The translations under genes and the position numbers were made by a program. DNA of 64,000 nucleotides from Frigidibacter sp037095735 (GTDB lineage Bacteria > Pseudomonadota > Alphaproteobacteria > Rhodobacterales > Rhodobacteraceae). Under the pieces are notes generated by a model. That model saw only the letters and a list, made by a program, of their open reading frames with translations, was not told the DNA's origin and did no database searches. The stretch lies in assembly GCF_037095735.1 (NCBI RefSeq), contig NZ_JBAWKD010000016.1:1-64000 (forward strand). Reading direction: 5' to 3'. Positions 36,596-45,221 of the stretch are shown piece after piece (within the stretch, counting starts at the first letter, position 1; every line of letters begins with the position of its first letter).

Positions 36596-36893
36596 CAGGT
36601 TTGTCGGGAAGATGATCTGCATCGGCATCGGCGCGGGGGACGCCGAAGCGTGCCGTTGGTCGATCAGCACCTCGAGCAAGGTCCGGTTGCGCCGGGTCAG
36701 CACTGCCATCATCACGCCGTCCTCCAGCCTCCGTCGCGTGTCGGGTTCAAGGGCCGGTGCGGCGCAGCGCCATGCCGATCCCATCGGACGCGTCGCCGAC
36801 GTCATAGAGGCCGACCAGATCGGGATGCCGCTCAAGTAGCGCCAGCGTGATCTTCATGCTGGTCCAGCTGCCGTCCTGCCCCTTCAGCGTCCC
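36596..36893 (-). pseudogene. LacI-type regulator remnant (C-terminal half)
   Basis: Two minus-strand frames together read like the end of a LacI/PurR-family regulator: LLERHPDLVGLYDVGDASDGIGMALR (36750-36893), then after a frameshift PDTRRRLEDGVMMAVLTRRN with a final PMQIIFPTNLP (36596-36754). Family members typically read LTPDTRRLLEDGxIDAVIxQ and end IEIFLRDNLP. The DNA-binding half is missing. The rest of the 745-base gap between glpR and ald has no gene I recognise. Confidence 0.6.
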
Positions 36894-37264
36894 GGCGAAG
36901 CGCAGCCGAAGAAGACCCTCGCCTCGCGCGATCCCGCCTTCGGGTCGCCACGGAAACGCAAGACCCCTCGAATACCCTGCACGCGCTAGGCGCGAGGTCA
37001 GGCGGGACCGCCGAGAGATCCCCCGGCCCCAGGCGCAGCGGCAGCCTGCCCGGACGATCCGGCCGCACCTGCGACCTGCGCCGCCCGGGCACTTCGGCGC
37101 AGCCTCTCCGGTCCCGCTATCGGCAGGATCTTCGACAGCGACCGCGATCCGCGGCGGAAACCGCTGCGCACCCGTGATTCCGCGCACCGAATTCAAGCAC
37201 ATTCCGCGCAAACGGCGCGAGACTTGCCCTGCACGGACGGGGAGGTCCGTACGGGAGGAACGAC

Positions 37265-38383
37265 ATGAAGATCGGCTGTCCAAGAGAGATCAAGCCACAG
37301 GAATTCCGGGTCGGCATGACGCCGGACGCCGCGCGCGAGGCGGTCTCGCATGGCCACGAGGTGGTCGTCGAGACCGGCGCCGGCCTCGGCTCCGGCTTCG
37401 CGGATGCGGACTATGTCGCGGCGGGCGCCAGCATCCTCGCGACCGCAGAGGCGGTCTTCGAGACGGCCGAGATGATCGTCAAGGTCAAGGAGCCGCAGGC
37501 GGCCGAGCGGGCGCGCCTGCGCCGGGGGCAGGTGCTGTTCACCTACCTGCATCTGGCCCCCGACCCGGCGCAGACGCGCGACCTGCTCGCCAGCGGCGTC
37601 ACCGCGATCGCCTATGAGACGGTGACGGATGCCCGCGGCGGCTTGCCGCTGCTGGCGCCGATGTCCGAGGTCGCCGGCCGGCTGGCGCCGCAGGTCGGGG
37701 CATGGGCGCTGCAGAAGGCGAACGGCGGGCGGGGGATGCTGCTCGGCGGCATTCCCGGGGTGCGGCCGGCGAATGTGGTGATCATCGGCGGCGGCGTCGT
37801 CGGAACCGCCGCGGCGCGGGTCGCGGTCGGGATGGGGGCGAGCGTCACCGTGCTCGACCGTTCGGTGCCGCGGCTGTCCTATCTCGACGACGTGTTCCTC
37901 GGGCGGCTGACAACGCAATACGCGAGCGCGGCGGCGGTGGCAGAGCGGCTCCCCTCGGCCGATCTGGTGATCGGGGCGGTGCTGGTGCCCGGGGCGGCGG
38001 CGCCGCGGCTGATCTCGCGCGCGCAGCTGGCGACGATGCAGCCGGGGTCGGTGCTCGTGGATGTCGCGATCGACCAGGGCGGCTGCTTCGAGACCAGCCG
38101 GGCCACCACCCATCAGGACCCGATCTACGAGGTCGACGGGATCCTGCACTATTGCGTGGCGAACATGCCTGGTGCCGTCGCCCGGACCTCGACGCAGGGG
38201 CTGGGCAACGCGACCCTGCCGTTCCTGCTGTCGCTCGCGGACAAGGGCTGGCGGCGCGCCTGTGCCGAGGATCCGCATCTCAGGGCCGGGCTGAACGTGC
38301 ATGACGGGCAGCTGACCTATGCCGCGGTCGCCCGGGCGCTGGACCTGCCCTGCGTCAGCGCGGACACGGTGCTGGCGGCCTGA
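37265..38383 (+). CDS. ald: Alanine dehydrogenase
   Basis: 372 residues, normal length. NAD-dependent reversible deamination of L-alanine to pyruvate and ammonia, in the cytosol. The known catalytic residues align by number: Arg15, Lys75, His96 and Asp270. NAD-binding IGGGVVGTAAARVAVGMGA at 174-192. GGGAGGAA precedes the ATG. A small hairpin ACGGAC/GTCCGT (37233-37250) sits right before the ribosome site. A single gene between convergent cupin and the LacI remnant. Confidence 0.95.
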   Translation: MKIGCPREIKPQEFRVGMTPDAAREAVSHGHEVVVETGAGLGSGFADADYVAAGASILATAEAVFETAEMIVKVKEPQAAERARLRRGQVLFTYLHLAPDPAQTRDLLASGVTAIAYETVTDARGGLPLLAPMSEVAGRLAPQVGAWALQKANGGRGMLLGGIPGVRPANVVIIGGGVVGTAAARVAVGMGASVTVLDRSVPRLSYLDDVFLGRLTTQYASAAAVAERLPSADLVIGAVLVPGAAAPRLISRAQLATMQPGSVLVDVAIDQGGCFETSRATTHQDPIYEVDGILHYCVANMPGAVARTSTQGLGNATLPFLLSLADKGWRRACAEDPHLRAGLNVHDGQLTYAAVARALDLPCVSADTVLAA

Positions 38384-38389
38384 GGATCT

Positions 38390-38437
38390 GCGCACGCCGC
38401 CCGCGGGGGGCGTGCGCGATTTGCCCGAAAGGCGGGC
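38390..38437. terminator. Terminator hairpins between convergent ald and cupin genes
   Basis: GCGCACGCC (38390-38398) pairs with GGCGTGCGC (38409-38417) right after the ald stop. A second short stem GCCCG/CGGGC (38423-38427, 38433-38437) is closer to the cupin stop. Both are GC-rich with little T-run. Confidence 0.6.
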
Positions 38438-38443
38438 GGCGCC

Positions 38444-38980
38444 TCAGGACGGGGCCGCGTGGATCGGGTCGATCCAGTGCACCGTCTCGGGCGGTTCGAT
38501 GGGATCGACATCGGTGATGTTGACCACCACCGCCTCGTTGTCCGACCGCACAAGCACGCATTGCAGCACCTGCTCGGGATCGGCGTTGATCTCCTGATGC
38601 GGGACGTAGGGCGGTACATAGATGAAATCGCCGGGCCCGGCCTCAGCCACGAATTCCAGCCGCTCGCCCCAGCGCAGCCGGGCACGCCCGCTGACCACGT
38701 AGATCACGCTTTCCAGCGCGCCGTGGTGATGCACGCCGGTCTTCGCATCGGGCGCGATCGCCACGGTCCCGGCCCAGATCTTCTGCGCGCCGACGCGGGC
38801 GTGGTTGATCGCCGCCTGCCGGAACATGCCCGGCGTCTGGGCGGTGTTGCTGTCAAGCTGGTTGCCCGGGATCACCCGCACGCCGTCATGCTTCCAGCGC
38901 GGCGCATCGGCGGGATCGTGGTCGTGGGAGTGCGTGTGGTCGTGCCCGTGGGAATGGTCGTGGGAATGGTCATGGGGCAT
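38444..38980 (-). CDS. Cupin-domain protein with histidine-rich N-terminus
   Basis: 178 residues. Every second residue from 3 to 21 is His (ten His within 22 residues), a likely metal-binding or metal-buffering tail. The cupin core has GVHHHGALESVIYVVSG near 83-99 (metal ligands) and PPYVPHQEINAD. Catalytic role not known. It sits next to copper-handling genes but is separated from them by only 32 bases on the same strand, so it could be the tail end of that operon. Confidence 0.75.
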   Translation of the reverse strand: MPHDHSHDHSHGHDHTHSHDHDPADAPRWKHDGVRVIPGNQLDSNTAQTPGMFRQAAINHARVGAQKIWAGTVAIAPDAKTGVHHHGALESVIYVVSGRARLRWGERLEFVAEAGPGDFIYVPPYVPHQEINADPEQVLQCVLVRSDNEAVVVNITDVDPIEPPETVHWIDPIHAAPS

Positions 38981-39012
38981 CGCGCCCTCCTTCGGTTGGG
39001 TCTTCGTCTGCG

Positions 39013-40687
39013 TCAGGGCGCGGCGGCAGGGTCGATTGTCACCAGATCGAGCACCCGCTCGCGGCGGAAATCATTCACCAGAACCTGCAGCTCGAGCAAC
39101 CAGACGCCGTCGATCGGCAGCAGAAACGTGCCGGCATCCGCCTGCGGGCCGGTCGGATGCAGGCTGCGGCGGAAGGGGCCCAGCCCGTAGGCGGGCTTCG
39201 ACAGCGCCACCTCGATCTCGCGCGGGGTGAAGGGTCGGCCGTCAAGGCGCAGGTCGCTCAGCCGCAGGGGCACCGGCCCGGGGCGATCGGCGCCCAGCGT
39301 CACGGTCAGCGACAGCGGACCGGCGGCGAAGGGCACGGAAACCTCGGTCGGCGGGGGCGGCAGGCTGCGCGGCGGCGGCGTGAACCGCCAGAGCGACAGG
39401 GTCCCGACGATCATCAGCCCCAGCACGATCTCGGCCCTGATTGCGCGGGCCAGCGGCGCGGCATCGCCCGCCTCGGCCCGGGGCGCCAGCCGCAGCCGGT
39501 TGTAAAGGGCCAGCAGCAGCAGCCCCGCCACCAGCCCGAGCTTGGCCATCAGCACCTGTCCATAGGCCGTGGTCAAGGCCGGGCGCGGCCCGGCGAGTTG
39601 CACGACGATCAGCGCGATGCCGCTCGCGATCAGCAGCGCCAGCACAAGCGGGATCCGCGCCGAAAACCGCGCGAGTGCGCTGGGCCCGCCGCGCAGAAGC
39701 GGGAGCAGCGCGCCGAGCCAGAGCGCGCCGGCCAGCACATGCGCCGCCACCATGGGCCGCATCAGCGCCTGCGGCGGCGGGGGGGGGNCGCGCGAGTGCG
39801 CTGGGCCCGCCGCGCAGAAGCGGGAGCAGCGCGCCGAGCCAGAGCGCGCCGGCCAGCACATGCGCCGCCACCATGGGCCGCATCAGCGCCTGCGGCGGCG
39901 CGGTCGCGGCATGCCCGGCCGCGCCCGCTGACAGGGCCAGTGCGGCAACGGCCAGCACGCCCCCCGCCCGCGCGCGCAGGGCCAGCGCGCTCAGCAGGGC
40001 GAGACCCGCGAAGGCCAGCGCAAGGGCAGGCGCGCCCGACAGCGCCTCGCGCCAGGGTGCCGCGCTGGCCAGCGCGGCGGGGCCCTCGCCCAGCAGCTCC
40101 AGCCCCTGCGCCAGCGCCGCCACCGGCAGCGCGACCAGCCCGGCATAGCCCAGCCGCCGGGCGGCGGCGGGCAGCGGCGGCGTGCCGAAGACCAGTGCCG
40201 CGCCGCGCGCGCCGACCGCGAAGATGAGGCCCGCCAGCAGCACGGCCCGAGCGCCCCAGACCGCGATGCGGGTGACGCGCGGTGCCTCGGGGCCGGCGGC
40301 GTTCAGGGTGCTGGGCGCGCCGATGGAGAAGACCGAGGCGCCGGCCAGCGGATGCCCGTCGGCCGAGGTCACGCGCCAGGACAGCAGGTAGCTGCCCTGC
40401 GCGCTCAGCGGCGGCAGCGGATAGCTGACGGTCATCTCCGTCGATTGCGGCTCGGGCAGCAGGCGGGTGCGCCCGTCGGGTCCGGTCAGCCGCGCGACGA
40501 GTGGGCGCACCGGCTCGGCGAAGCGCAGGTCCAGCGTCGCGGGGCCGGTGTCCAGCACCTGCCCCTCGGCCGGGCGGCTTTCGATCAGCGCGGCATGGGC
40601 CAGCGCCTGGGCCGGAATCAGCAGTAGCAGAAGCGGCAGCAGCCGGGCGCCGATCCAGCCCGGCCAACCCGTTGCGAAGGCTGTCAT
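39013..40687 (-). CDS. CopC-CopD fusion copper-uptake protein (YcnJ-like), interrupted by assembly duplication
   Basis: The intact gene would be 517 residues: signal peptide 1-30, periplasmic CopC domain starting with the copper-binding His31 (AHAALIESRPAEG) and closing with SADGHPLAG (Asp110, His112), then eight or so membrane segments of a CopD domain (MVAAHVLAGALWLGALLPLL), and a C-terminal periplasmic tail. Bases 39780-39900 are a duplicated block with an N that shifts the frame; removing exactly those 121 bases restores one uninterrupted frame of 518 codons. Start overlaps the stop of the YcnI-like gene (ATGA). Confidence 0.8.
39668..39900. repeat. 112-bp exact direct duplication flanking an N: probable assembly join
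   Basis: 39668-39779 and 39789-39900 read the same over 112 bases. Between them are eight G and the only N of the window (39788). The G-run follows GGCGGC and looks like low-quality read end. The duplication breaks the copCD-like frame by +1 (121 extra bases). A contig overlap that was joined without merging explains all of this. Confidence 0.85.
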
Positions 40688-41139
40688 TTCGCGGGCAGCA
40701 CCGAAATGGTCGGCGCCGGGGTCTCGGCGGCTGGGTCGGCGTCGATCCACCTCAGGCTCGTTTGGCCGCAGTCCTGCACCACCGGCAGGGTGAGCGTGCC
40801 GGCGGCGCTGGTGCTCAGCGTCGCCGACAGCACGAAGCGCTGCCGGGTGCCGTCGGGCAATGGCCCGCCGGTCCAGCCCACCTCGCGCGGGCCTGCTGTC
40901 GCCTGCCAGCCCGCGATCGGCAGCGCCCGGGCCTCGGCGATGCCCTCGGGCAGCGCGACGCGCAGCCCGGTCGTCGCGGCACCGGCGCAGCCATGGCCGA
41001 CCTCGAGCGCGATCTCGATCGTCGCGCCGGGCGTGGCGCCGCTGGTCTGGGCGTGGACATGGGCCATGGCGGGCAGGGGTGCCGAGGAAAGCAGTGCCAG
41101 GACGGGGAGTTTCGTCGCGATCTTCATGTTCTGCTTCAC
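40684..41139 (-). CDS. YcnI-like DUF1775 protein
   Basis: 151 residues with signal peptide ending AMA; the mature protein starts with His (HVHAQTSGATPG), the copper-coordinating N-terminal His of YcnI. Conserved Trp positions in AGWQATAG and EVGWTGGPLPDG. YcnI is a copper-binding partner of YcnJ in Bacillus, and the gene order is the same here (DUF1775 then CopC-CopD). GTG start at 41139 overlaps the stop of the ABC ATPase gene; ATG at 41127 is the alternative. Confidence 0.82.
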   Translation of the reverse strand: MKQNMKIATKLPVLALLSSAPLPAMAHVHAQTSGATPGATIEIALEVGHGCAGAATTGLRVALPEGIAEARALPIAGWQATAGPREVGWTGGPLPDGTRQRFVLSATLSTSAAGTLTLPVVQDCGQTSLRWIDADPAAETPAPTISVLPAK

Positions 41140-41936
41140 CAGCTTGCCTCAAGCCCCAAATGTCCCAGTGCCTCGCGCCGCAGCACGGCCAGCCGCGGGT
41201 CGCCGCGGTGGCGCGGATAGGGCAGCCCGACCTCGAGGTCGGCCACGATCCGCGCCGGGCGCGGGCCGAAGACCAGCACCCGCTCGGCCAGGAACAGCGC
41301 CTCTTCGACGTCATGCGTCACCAGGACCGCGGTCAGGCCGGTGTCCTGCCAGAGCCGCACCAGTTCGGCCTGCATCGCTAGTCGGGTGAGCGAGTCGAGC
41401 TTGCCCAGCGGCTCGTCCAGCAAGAGCAGGTTCGGCCGGTTCACCAGCGCCCGCGCAAGGGCCACCCGCTGCGCCATGCCGCCCGACAGCTGGTGCGGAT
41501 AGGCCTTGTCGAAGCCCGACAGACCGACCTGCGCGATGGCGGCATCGACGCGGTGCCCCTCGCTGCGCAGGGTGCCCTGCGCCTCGAGCCCCAGCGCCAC
41601 GTTGGCGCGCACCGTGCGCCAGGGAAACAGCGTGGGATCCTGGAACACGAGGATGCGCGAGGGATCGGGGTCGCCCACCTCCTGCCCGCCGACGCGGATC
41701 GCGCCGCCGGCCGGATGGTCGAGCCCGGCGATCAGGCGCAGAAGGGTGGACTTGCCGCAGCCCGAGGGGCCGAGAAGCGCCGTGAAGGACCCCGGCGCGA
41801 CCGAGAAGGACACGTTGTCCAGCACCGGCAGCGGTTTTCCTTCGAGGTCGAAGCGGTGCGACACCGCCGCGATCTCGATGCTCTTGCCCGCGGGGGCAGG
41901 CGGCGGGGCGGGGATGCGGGACAGGGCGGTTACCAT
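41136..41936 (-). CDS. Sulfonate/taurine-type ABC transporter, ATP-binding protein (SsuB-like)
   Basis: 266 residues from the ATG at 41936, which overlaps the permease stop. GPSGCGKSTLLRLIAGLDHP, LVFQDPTLFPWRTV, LSGGMAQRVALARAL with the Met typical of the Ssu/Tau/Nrt group, LLLDEPLGKLD, and VTHDVEEALFLA. It energises uptake with the permease and binding protein just upstream. Confidence 0.88.
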   Translation of the reverse strand: MVTALSRIPAPPPAPAGKSIEIAAVSHRFDLEGKPLPVLDNVSFSVAPGSFTALLGPSGCGKSTLLRLIAGLDHPAGGAIRVGGQEVGDPDPSRILVFQDPTLFPWRTVRANVALGLEAQGTLRSEGHRVDAAIAQVGLSGFDKAYPHQLSGGMAQRVALARALVNRPNLLLLDEPLGKLDSLTRLAMQAELVRLWQDTGLTAVLVTHDVEEALFLAERVLVFGPRPARIVADLEVGLPYPRHRGDPRLAVLRREALGHLGLEASW

Positions 41937-42940
41937 CTCACGACACCTTTCTGCCAGACAAGGACCCGGTCGCGGATGCGGAAGGTCAGGGTGATCAGGC
42001 CCGAGCAGATGGCGGCCATGACCAGAAGGGCTGCATACATGTTGGCATAGGCGGCCCAGCCCTGCGCCCATTGCAGATACCAGCCAAGGCCCGCCTCGAC
42101 CCCCAGCATCTCGGCCACGACGAGCACCGCGAACGAGGTCGACAGGCCCATGAACAGGCCCACGAACACATGCGGCAGGGCGGCCGGGATCGCCACGCGG
42201 GTCACGAGGAACCAGGGCGAAGCGCCGAGGGTGCGGGCGATCTCGTAGTAATCACGGTTCACGGCGGCAACGCCCGACCAGGTCAGCACCGCGACCGGGA
42301 AGGCGGTCGAAAAGGCGATGAGGAACACGCTGGCCGAGCCCGAGGTCGGGAAGATGAAGAAGGCGAGCGGCAGCCAGGCGGTCGCAGGCAAGGGCCCGAT
42401 GTAGCGCAGGAGCGGCAGGCCCCAGTAGCTGACGGTCTTCGACCAGCCCATCGCGATCCCGATGACGAAGCCCGCGATCGCGCCGAAGAAGAACCCCTTG
42501 GACAGGAGCCAGACCGAATGCCCGGCGCTGTCGAGGATCTTGACCCAGTCATACAGGAAGACTTCGGTCATCGCCTGCGGAGTGGGGAAGAAGGGTTGCG
42601 GCAGGATGCCGGTCTTGGCGGTGATCCAGGCCCAGAGCCCGGCCAGAAGGCCAAGCACCAGCACCCAGGGGCCGCGCTCTGCGGTCCAGCGACCGGCGCG
42701 GCCGAGCCGCGCGCCGCCAAGGCCCAGCACCGCGAAGACGGCCGCGACGGCAAGCCAGAGGCTCGCGGTTTCAGTCACCAGCGGCTGGAAGGTCAGGTCC
42801 GGGACGAAGCGCAGCAGCGCCGCGGCGCCCGCCCAGGCGAGGGCTGCCGCCAGCGTGACCGGCTGCAGCGAGAGGCGGCGCGCAGGGTCGCGGTCCCGTG
42901 CGCCGGTCCGCCCGGTCGAAAGCGTGTCGATCGAGGTCAT
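41930..42940 (-). CDS. Sulfonate/taurine-type ABC transporter, permease (SsuC-like)
   Basis: 336 residues; longer than the typical 260 because of about 100 extra N-terminal residues with two hydrophobic segments. C-terminal transport domain shows LPQPFFPTPQAM, SVWLLSKGFFFGAIAGFVIGIAMGW, PLPATAWLPLAFF and the EAA-like loop YYEIARTLGASPWFLVTRVAIPAALPHVFVGL in pieces. Gene spacing to the binding protein is 10 bases. Confidence 0.86.
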   Translation of the reverse strand: MTSIDTLSTGRTGARDRDPARRLSLQPVTLAAALAWAGAAALLRFVPDLTFQPLVTETASLWLAVAAVFAVLGLGGARLGRAGRWTAERGPWVLVLGLLAGLWAWITAKTGILPQPFFPTPQAMTEVFLYDWVKILDSAGHSVWLLSKGFFFGAIAGFVIGIAMGWSKTVSYWGLPLLRYIGPLPATAWLPLAFFIFPTSGSASVFLIAFSTAFPVAVLTWSGVAAVNRDYYEIARTLGASPWFLVTRVAIPAALPHVFVGLFMGLSTSFAVLVVAEMLGVEAGLGWYLQWAQGWAAYANMYAALLVMAAICSGLITLTFRIRDRVLVWQKGVVRW

Positions 42941-42950
42941 CGCGGGTTCC

Positions 42951-43997
42951 TCACGCGGTCAGCACGTCGGCATAGACCCGTTCAGCATAGGCGGCCGGGT
43001 CGGTCGAGCGGCGGAAGACGTTGATGTCGCGCAGTTCCTGCGCATAGAGCGCGATCTCGGTCTTGAGGTCGGCGCCAGTGGGCGTGTGATCATGGGTCTG
43101 GTCGGCCAGCACCGCCACCAGATCCTCGATCGAGCGGTTGCGCGGCGCGTTCGGCAGGAAGGCCTTCGCGGCATCTTCCGGCCGGGCGACGGCCCAGTCC
43201 TGCGCCTCGAGCAGGGCGCGGGTCAGGGCGCGGGCGGTTTCGGGTTCGTCCCGCACCAGCGCGCCCGACAGGCCGACGATGCAGCAGACGCGGTTCTCGA
43301 ACCCGTGGTCGAGGTTCGAGGCGATCTGGACGTATTTGCCGGGCGTGTCGTTCAGCCAGAAGAAGGCGCGCGGGTCGCCGTCGGCGATGGCCGCGATCTC
43401 GCCCCGTTCCAGCGCGATTTCCAGAACGTCGGTGGAATAGGCCTTCCAGGTGACGTCGGTTTCCGGGTTGATGCCGGCCTTGTGCAGAAGGATCGAGAAG
43501 AAGTTCTTGCCCGGCGCCGCAAGGTCCGTGACGCCAATGGCCTTGCCCTTCAGTGCCGCCAGATCGGTGATGCCGGTGCTGTTCAGCGTGACCAGCCGCG
43601 AGCAGCCACCATGGGTGCCGGCAGTGATCTTCACGTCGAAGCCCTGTTCCAGCGCCTTCAGCCAGCGCAGTGCCATGCCGACGCCGCCATCGGCCTTGCC
43701 GGTGGCGATCGCTTCCAGCAGCGCCTCGGTCGAGCCGCCGAAGTTCACGATCTCGACGTCGAGCCCGTGCCTGGCGAAGATCCCCTGCTCGACGGCAAGG
43801 AACGAGGGCGCAAGGCAGATCGACGAGGCGTTCGAGGCGAAGCGGATCTTGCGCAGCTCGGCCGGGGTTGCGGATTGCGCGCGGGCGACGGTGCCGACCG
43901 CGACGCCAAGGAATGGCGCGGCAAGGCCGAGGCCGGCGGCGGTGGCGAGGAAGCCGCGACGGGACGATCCGCCGGGGCGGGTGGGAGACTGGGTCAT
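42951..43997 (-). CDS. Sulfonate-type ABC transporter, substrate-binding protein (Tat-exported)
   Basis: 348 residues. Twin-arginine signal SSRRGFLATAAG (Arg13, Arg14) with cleavage after ARA. NMT1/SsuA-type fold: IRFASNASSICLAPSFLAVEQGIFARHGLDVEIVNFGGSTEALLEAIATGKAD in order, then LKGKAIGVTDLAAPGKNFFSILLHKAGINPE. Export through Tat suggests folding before secretion. Ligand probably an alkanesulfonate or related sulfur compound, from its neighbours. Confidence 0.86.
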   Translation of the reverse strand: MTQSPTRPGGSSRRGFLATAAGLGLAAPFLGVAVGTVARAQSATPAELRKIRFASNASSICLAPSFLAVEQGIFARHGLDVEIVNFGGSTEALLEAIATGKADGGVGMALRWLKALEQGFDVKITAGTHGGCSRLVTLNSTGITDLAALKGKAIGVTDLAAPGKNFFSILLHKAGINPETDVTWKAYSTDVLEIALERGEIAAIADGDPRAFFWLNDTPGKYVQIASNLDHGFENRVCCIVGLSGALVRDEPETARALTRALLEAQDWAVARPEDAAKAFLPNAPRNRSIEDLVAVLADQTHDHTPTGADLKTEIALYAQELRDINVFRRSTDPAAYAERVYADVLTA

Positions 43998-44038
43998 GAT
44001 GAACCTGTTACAGAGGGGACGGGGTCAGGAAGCCGGGG

Positions 44039-45187
44039 TCATTCGGCGGCATGGGTCGCGGGGAGGCGGCCCTCTTCGGCCGCGACCGCCGCCCGCAGGC
44101 GCGGGATCAACTCGCGCCCGTAGTCGATCGCGTCGGGCAGCGGATCGAAGCCGCGGATCAGGAAGGTCGAGACGCCGAGCCGCCAGTAATCGAGCAGCGC
44201 ATCGACCACCTGATCCGGCGTGCCGACCAGCGCGGTCGAATTGCCCGCCGCGCCCGTAAGCTTGGCGATCCCGGTCCACAGCCGCTTGTCGAGCCGCTCG
44301 CCCTGCGCCGCCGCCGCCAGCAGCCGGCGCGAGCCTTCGTTGGCCGGGGCGTCGCGGTCGGTGTAGCTGCGCGGGATGCCGGTGGTGCCGCGGCCCTTCA
44401 GTTCGGTCGCGCGCGCAAGGATGCGGTCGGCCTTGGCCCAGGCCTCGTCCTCGGTCCGCCCGAGGATCGGGCGCAGCGACAGCGAGAAGCGCGGATCGCG
44501 GCCGTGGCGGGCGGCGGCGGCGCGGACGGCGGCGATGGTTTCGGCGACCTGGGCATAGGTCTCGCCCCAGAGCGCGTAGGTGTCGGCATGCTTGCCCGCC
44601 ACCGCGATCGCGGCGGGGGATGAGCCGCCGAAGAACACCGGGATCCGCTCGGGCCCCTCGGGCTTCACGTCGGCGAAGGCGCCCTTCACCCGGTAGTAGT
44701 CGCCTTGATAGTCGAAGGGCTCGGTCGCGGACCATTCGGCGCGCAGGATGTCAAGATATTCGCTGGTGCGGGCGTAACGCTCGTCCTTGGTCAGGAAGTC
44801 GCCGTCCTGCGCCAGCTCGCGGTCGTTGCCGCCGGTGATGATGTGCACCGAGGTGCGCCCGTCGGTCAGGTGGTCGAGCGTGGCGAGCTGGCGGGCGGCG
44901 ATGGTGGGGGCGGTGAAACCCGGGCGGTGGGCGAGCATCAGCTTCAGCCGCCGGGTGACGCTGGCCACGTATTGGCCAACGAACAGGCTGTCAGGCGAGA
45001 CGGAATGGAAGGCCAGCAGCACCCGGTCGAAGCCGCCATGCTCATGCGCGGTGGCGAGCGCGCGGATGTATTCGCGGTCGATGATGGGGCCCTGACGCGG
45101 GATCGTCTCGGAGGCGTTGTGGTTGCCGATCATGCCGATGACTTCGAGATGGCGGCCGGTGCTGTCGTGGCGGTAGTGGTCGGTCAT
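44039..45187 (-). CDS. LLM-class FMN-dependent monooxygenase (alkanesulfonate monooxygenase-like)
   Basis: 382 residues from the ATG at 45187 (AAGGAC upstream), the same length as SsuD. Bacterial-luciferase fold: DREYIRALATAHEHGGFDRVLLAF, RRLKLMLAHRPGFTAPTIAARQLATLDHLTDGRTSVHIITGG, FFGGSSPAAIAVAGKHADTYALWGE. This class uses FMNH2 from a separate reductase to release sulfite from sulfonates. A reductase gene is not in this operon. Confidence 0.87.
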   Translation of the reverse strand: MTDHYRHDSTGRHLEVIGMIGNHNASETIPRQGPIIDREYIRALATAHEHGGFDRVLLAFHSVSPDSLFVGQYVASVTRRLKLMLAHRPGFTAPTIAARQLATLDHLTDGRTSVHIITGGNDRELAQDGDFLTKDERYARTSEYLDILRAEWSATEPFDYQGDYYRVKGAFADVKPEGPERIPVFFGGSSPAAIAVAGKHADTYALWGETYAQVAETIAAVRAAAARHGRDPRFSLSLRPILGRTEDEAWAKADRILARATELKGRGTTGIPRSYTDRDAPANEGSRRLLAAAAQGERLDKRLWTGIAKLTGAAGNSTALVGTPDQVVDALLDYWRLGVSTFLIRGFDPLPDAIDYGRELIPRLRAAVAAEEGRLPATHAAE

Positions 45188-45221
45188 GGTCTGGTCCTTG
45201 CTGTCAGAGGCCGGGGGGCTG

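Noticed and set aside
36832..37092. Small gene on the minus strand before ald
   Set aside because: Frame has no ribosome site or conserved content, and overlaps the LacI-type remnant.
39013..40687. Two separate copper genes or a true pseudogene
   Set aside because: Removing one 121-base duplicated block with the N restores a single complete frame, so the break is best explained by assembly.
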